This document shows positions 5,166 to 8,089 of a stretch of 8,089 nt of DNA, piece after piece. Origin of the DNA: an uncultured Clostridiaceae bacterium. GTDB taxonomy: Bacteria; Bacillota; Clostridia; Lachnospirales; Lachnospiraceae. Within the stretch, counting starts at the first letter, position 1; each line of letters starts with the position of its first letter. Below the pieces are notes generated by a model. That model saw nothing but the letters and a program-made list of their open reading frames with translations. It ran no database searches and was not told the DNA's origin. The stretch is taken from positions 1 through 8,089 of the forward strand of contig CATLIJ010000103.1 of the NCBI GenBank assembly GCA_949948825.1, written 5' to 3'. The translations under genes were made by a program, and so were the position numbers.

Positions 5166-6877
5166 ATGACTATCATTCTAATAGCAATTATTACGATTCC
5201 AAAGAAGCTGCTGAAATAGAAAGAATTCTTAGAAAAGCAAGCATTGAGACTGATTTAGAAACCATTATCGAGTTGTTTGAATCCCTGTTGGAAGAAAACA
5301 ATAAGGATGAAAATGGGATCGTATTCACACCACAGTATATTGCGGAATATATAGCAGCTAACCTTTTTGAAAGTATGCCAGAGTATAATGAGAATTTATC
5401 TGTAATTGATCCCGGCTGTGGCTGTGGAATATTTCTTATCACAGCTGCAGAAATGATTTCGTCAAAATTCAACATAGGAATAGACAGGGTCATAAACAAT
5501 AATATTTATGGAATAGATATGGATAAAGATAATGCCCGCCGGTGCGTTCTTGTTCTGCGTCTCTTATGTGCGAAACACGGCTGCGATTATCAATCTGTAA
5601 GCCCTAACATAATATGTCGTGATAGTCTGAAATGCAACTGGGCAAAAGAATTCGGGCTTCCATCATTCGATTACATAATAGGCAATCCTCCGTATGTTAA
5701 TCCGCATGATATGAATAAGGAGACGGTGAAGTATCTAAAAGAAACCTTCTCTACAACCCGTAACGGGGTATTCAATATTTTCTATGCGTTTATTGAATAT
5801 GCCATAAGTTTTCTTGACATACATGGAGTTCTTGGCTATATCATTCCAAACAATTTTTTGACAATAAAGTCTGCACTCGAATTGCGTGAATATTTGCAGA
5901 TGTACCGCTTACCAAAACGTATTTTAGATTTTGGAGACAATATGGTTTTTAAACCAGTGCGTACTTATAACTGCATTATTATTCTCTCCAAGCAGAATGG
6001 AGAAGAATTCGAATATTGTATAATGGAGAAAACCAAGGATATCAAAAGGAGATTAACCACTTTATCATATAATAAAATGCCCTATGATTGCCTTGATAAA
6101 AACGGATGGAAGTTGGTCGATCAAGTCACATTCAGAAATTTGCGCAAGATCGAATCTCAAATGATTTCCATAAAAAAATTTATCAGAACGGGGATCGCAA
6201 CCTTACGAGATTCCGTATATTTAGTTGAATGCGACAACGAAGGTTATTTCAAACAAATAGGAGCAAAAAAAATATATATCGAACCCGGCCTCGTAAAACC
6301 TATTTACAAGATTCCAGAATTGAAACAGCATGACAATATGGATGATGCCAAAAGATTTATAATTTTTCCGTATCGAAAGAGCAAAACCGGTTATACACTT
6401 ATTGACGAAAGTGTTTTTCAATCAGAATTCCCGCTTACATACTCCTGCCTTTCTCTGCAAAGAGAGGAACTGGATTTAAGAGATAAAGGGAAAGGAAACC
6501 CGCATGGGTGGTATGCATATGGAAGAACGCAAGGTTTAAATAAATACGGAAAAAAACTTCTTTTCCCTACGTTTGCAAACAAGCCAAAATTCATTTATGT
6601 TGATAATGAAGATGCACTGTTTTGCAATGGATATGCAGTTTTTGAGAATGATAGATATAGCTTGGATGTATTGTGCCGGATACTAAATTCCCGGCTTATG
6701 GACTATTATGTCAGCAATACAAGCTATTCCATTGAAGGCGGCTATTATTGCTATCAAAAAAAATATATCGAGGGCTTCTCGCTCCCTTGGTTTTCAGAGC
6801 ATGATATTGAATTCATATTAAATGCTTCGAGAGAAGAGCTTGATACGTTTCTGTGGAATTATTATAACCTTGAGTGA
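5057..6877 (+). CDS. N6-adenine DNA methyltransferase with TaqI-like specificity domain
   Basis: A 606-aa S-adenosylmethionine-dependent DNA methyltransferase acting on adenine. Motifs in order: TPQYIAEYIA (91-100, motif X-like), VIDPGCGCGIF (116-126, AdoMet-binding motif I), YGIDMDKDNAR (151-161), CRDSL (187-191), catalytic GNPPY (209-213, motif IV) and GVLGYIIPNNFL (257-268). The C-terminal half (about 365-575) is a target-recognition region of the TaqI/Eco57I kind: FIRTGIATLRDSVYLV, a FIIFPY strand, WYAYGRTQGL, LLFPTFANKPKFIY, GGYYCYQKKYIEGF. The first 85 residues show no PD-(D/E)XK nuclease motif, so this is not an obvious fused restriction enzyme. GGAGG (5042-5046) lies 10 bp before the ATG. 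No endonuclease gene follows. A+T-rich codons contrast with the host genes, suggesting transfer. The recognition sequence cannot be predicted. It could be a solitary methylase or the remnant of a type II system. Confidence 0.92.
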   Translation: MGNTKSDRLSTYAEIKKRLSGYSFSQIEDGIMRYCLNDYHSNSNYYDSKEAAEIERILRKASIETDLETIIELFESLLEENNKDENGIVFTPQYIAEYIAANLFESMPEYNENLSVIDPGCGCGIFLITAAEMISSKFNIGIDRVINNNIYGIDMDKDNARRCVLVLRLLCAKHGCDYQSVSPNIICRDSLKCNWAKEFGLPSFDYIIGNPPYVNPHDMNKETVKYLKETFSTTRNGVFNIFYAFIEYAISFLDIHGVLGYIIPNNFLTIKSALELREYLQMYRLPKRILDFGDNMVFKPVRTYNCIIILSKQNGEEFEYCIMEKTKDIKRRLTTLSYNKMPYDCLDKNGWKLVDQVTFRNLRKIESQMISIKKFIRTGIATLRDSVYLVECDNEGYFKQIGAKKIYIEPGLVKPIYKIPELKQHDNMDDAKRFIIFPYRKSKTGYTLIDESVFQSEFPLTYSCLSLQREELDLRDKGKGNPHGWYAYGRTQGLNKYGKKLLFPTFANKPKFIYVDNEDALFCNGYAVFENDRYSLDVLCRILNSRLMDYYVSNTSYSIEGGYYCYQKKYIEGFSLPWFSEHDIEFILNASREELDTFLWNYYNLE

Positions 6878-6887
6878 GGAAATCATT

Positions 6888-7085
6888 ATGGCGATAAGTT
6901 ACAACAGGTTATGGAAATTACTCATCAACAGGAAAATGAAATGCACAGATCTTATTTCTGGCGCTGGCATTAGCACATCAGCCTTATCCAAAATGGGAAT
7001 GGGGAAATCTGTTTCGTTGGAAAATATTGAAAAAATATGTAAGTATCTCAAGTGCAATATGAAACAGATAGTAGAAATATTGTGA
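6888..7085 (+). CDS. Small Cro/C1-type (HTH_26-like) transcriptional regulator
   Basis: An intact 65-aa DNA-binding protein. It starts MAISYNRLWKLLINRK, followed by the helix-turn-helix DLISGAGISTSALSKM (about 21-36) and the closing helices SVSLENIEKICKYLKCNMKQIVEIL. It has the same layout as the broken regulator at 4843, so the two are paralogues. ATG 6888 is chosen because GTGAGGA (6874-6880), which overlaps the methyltransferase stop, lies about 8 bp upstream; this also indicates co-transcription with the methyltransferase. Likely role: repression or timing of the block's promoter, by inference from similar regulators beside methyltransferases. Its TGA stop (7083-7085) touches the A-run at 7085-7089 that serves as the T-run of the opposite-strand terminator. 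Confidence 0.85.
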   Translation: MAISYNRLWKLLINRKMKCTDLISGAGISTSALSKMGMGKSVSLENIEKICKYLKCNMKQIVEIL

Positions 7086-7127
7086 AAAAGCATACCACCC
7101 TCAAACATCGATTGCAAGGGTGGTATG
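7085..7127 (-). terminator. Strong terminator of the minus-strand penicillin-binding protein gene
   Basis: A perfect 11-bp stem, CATACCACCCT (7091-7101) with AGGGTGGTATG (7117-7127), and a 15-nt loop. On the minus strand it is followed by C and then five T (7085-7089), 30 bp after the stop of the penicillin-binding protein gene. On the plus strand only TTAAAAT follows, so plus-strand termination for the methyltransferase block would be weaker. Confidence 0.8.
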
Positions 7128-7157
7128 TTAAAATACGGAGTTATGCCATTAGGTTTT

Positions 7158-8089
7158 TTATGGTGTATTAGAAAATGCAGGGCCGGAGTTTTCAGGGGCC
7201 GCGGTGGTTGGCTCGTGAGTGACATAGCCAGGGCCGATGGGGGCTGGCGCGGTGGTCTCTTCTGTGGGCGGTCCTCCCTCCGGAGCAGCGCTTTCTCCGG
7301 GCTCCGGATCGATGATGGTTGCCTCATGTCCTCCGCAGACGCGGGAGGGAAGGGCAAAGGGCGAATCATCCGTGGAGGAGGTGGCATCCGATGGGAGGGC
7401 AAGGCGTACATGAGTGGTGCGGGGACACCAGGTTCCGGGAAGCAGTCCTGTAATCTGGCATACGGTTGCTCTTACATGGGTGTCACATACCTCTGTGGGA
7501 GTGGAGCCTTTGGCAAAATATTCCGTGTAGGTGGCATTGCCTCTTGGGTCAGAGGAACATACGCCGGGAATGGCAAGCTTGCCGGATTTGCGGCAGATGG
7601 TTGCAGTCTCCACACTTTCCGGAACTTCAAAACCAGGGTCCTCCAGGCCCTCATGGAGTCTTGTCATAATTTTTCTCCAGATGGCTTTGTGGAAGGAGGT
7701 GTTGCCGTTGCGGCCTCCCAGGCGCTGGTTGCTGTCACAGCCAGCCCAGATTCCTGCTGTGTAGTGGGGGGTAAAGCCCACAAACCAGATATCCACATTG
7801 TTGGAAGTGGTGCCGCTCTTGCCTGCATTGGACATGCCGGGAATGTTGGCAGCCACACTGGTTGCATTGACGCTGACGCCGGAGCGGGAGAACTTCCGGT
7901 TGCTTTCCATGGAGTCAGACAGAGCATCTGTGAGAACGAAAGCAGTGGAATCCTTTAACACTCGATGAGTTTCCGGTTCATTGTCAATGAGGATCTTGCC
8001 GTTGTGGTCCAGAATCCGGGTAAAAAATACTGGCTTGGTGTACACGCCGCCATTGGCAATGGAAGCATAGGCAGCAGTCAGCTCTAAGT
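7158..8089 (-). CDS. Class A penicillin-binding protein (PBP1A type), C-terminal fragment
   Basis: The gene enters from the right edge and ends at TAA 7158-7160. The visible 309 residues begin LELTAAYASIANGGVYTKP, the block that typically precedes the last transpeptidase motif. The KTG-type motif is present as AGKSGTTSNNVDIWFVGFTP (KSGT at 7809-7820). The catalytic Ser and SxN motifs and any glycosyltransferase domain lie outside the window. Known role: bifunctional peptidoglycan glycosyltransferase/DD-transpeptidase, membrane-anchored and acting outside the cell. After the transpeptidase domain there is a segment with six cysteines (first about 7595, last about 7334), then a Pro/Thr/Ala/Glu-rich tail ending GPAFSNTP. 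The tail is probably disordered and lies in the wall. The cysteines could form disulfides or bind metal, which is inference. G+C-rich host codon use. Confidence 0.92.
   Translation of the reverse strand, partial: LELTAAYASIANGGVYTKPVFFTRILDHNGKILIDNEPETHRVLKDSTAFVLTDALSDSMESNRKFSRSGVSVNATSVAANIPGMSNAGKSGTTSNNVDIWFVGFTPHYTAGIWAGCDSNQRLGGRNGNTSFHKAIWRKIMTRLHEGLEDPGFEVPESVETATICRKSGKLAIPGVCSSDPRGNATYTEYFAKGSTPTEVCDTHVRATVCQITGLLPGTWCPRTTHVRLALPSDATSSTDDSPFALPSRVCGGHEATIIDPEPGESAAPEGGPPTEETTAPAPIGPGYVTHEPTTAAPENSGPAFSNTP

Noticed and set aside
5057..5315. Fused nuclease domain at the methyltransferase N-terminus (type IIG)
   Set aside because: Only about 85 residues precede the methyltransferase fold, and no PD-(D/E)XK-like or HNH-like motif is visible.
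7125..7958. Plus-strand open frame of 277 codons opposite the penicillin-binding protein
   Set aside because: Composition is low-complexity Gly/Ser/Cys, antisense to a gene with recognised transpeptidase motifs, and the start lies within the terminator hairpin.
1..8089. CRISPR arrays, tRNA or rRNA genes, transposases
   Set aside because: No regularly spaced direct repeats, cloverleaf-like segments or recognisable transposase or integrase proteins were seen on either strand.

Overview
The window looks like chromosomal DNA from a spore-forming Clostridia species, most likely a Lachnospiraceae-type gut anaerobe. The evidence is the spoVAD-spoVAE sporulation pair, an HD-GYP protein, a fused MEMO/AMMECR1 protein of the kind found in clostridia, and a class A penicillin-binding protein with a Pro/Thr-rich tail. 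The host backbone is moderately G+C-rich. Two inserted-looking blocks are visibly A+T-richer. The genus assignment is inference only.

Layout. Positions 1-219 hold the C-terminus of an HD-GYP phosphodiesterase. Positions 262-1647 encode a LigB/MEMO-like domain fused to an AMMECR1 domain. Positions 1719-3100 form the first A+T-rich block: a DUF4869-type gene translationally coupled, by a TTGA stop/start overlap, to a small P-loop ATPase with a Toprim-like segment. That second gene is out of frame from about position 2800, and its C-terminal part continues in the -1 frame to 3100. A near-perfect 16-bp inverted repeat (3183-3223) lies directly before spoVAD (3254-4273) and spoVAE (4278-4634), which end at a terminator (4699-4742).

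Positions 4786-7085 form the second A+T-rich block. It has its own extended -10 promoter, a frameshifted small Cro/C1-type regulator, an intact 606-aa N6-adenine DNA methyltransferase with a TaqI-like specificity domain, and a second, intact regulator of the same small family. No restriction endonuclease gene is visible. The block sits in the space between two convergent host genes and abuts a strong hairpin (7091-7127) that is the terminator of the minus-strand penicillin-binding protein. That gene covers 7158-8089 and runs off the right edge.

How it fits together. The host genes concern signalling, protein or cofactor modification, Ca-dipicolinate loading of spores, and peptidoglycan synthesis. 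The two accessory blocks occupy junctions between them. The most unusual points are the decaying DUF4869/ATPase pair with a slippery TTTAAAA at its frame break, the absence of both the radical SAM partner and spoVAC around that block, and the methyltransferase flanked by two paralogous regulators, one broken, with no nuclease.
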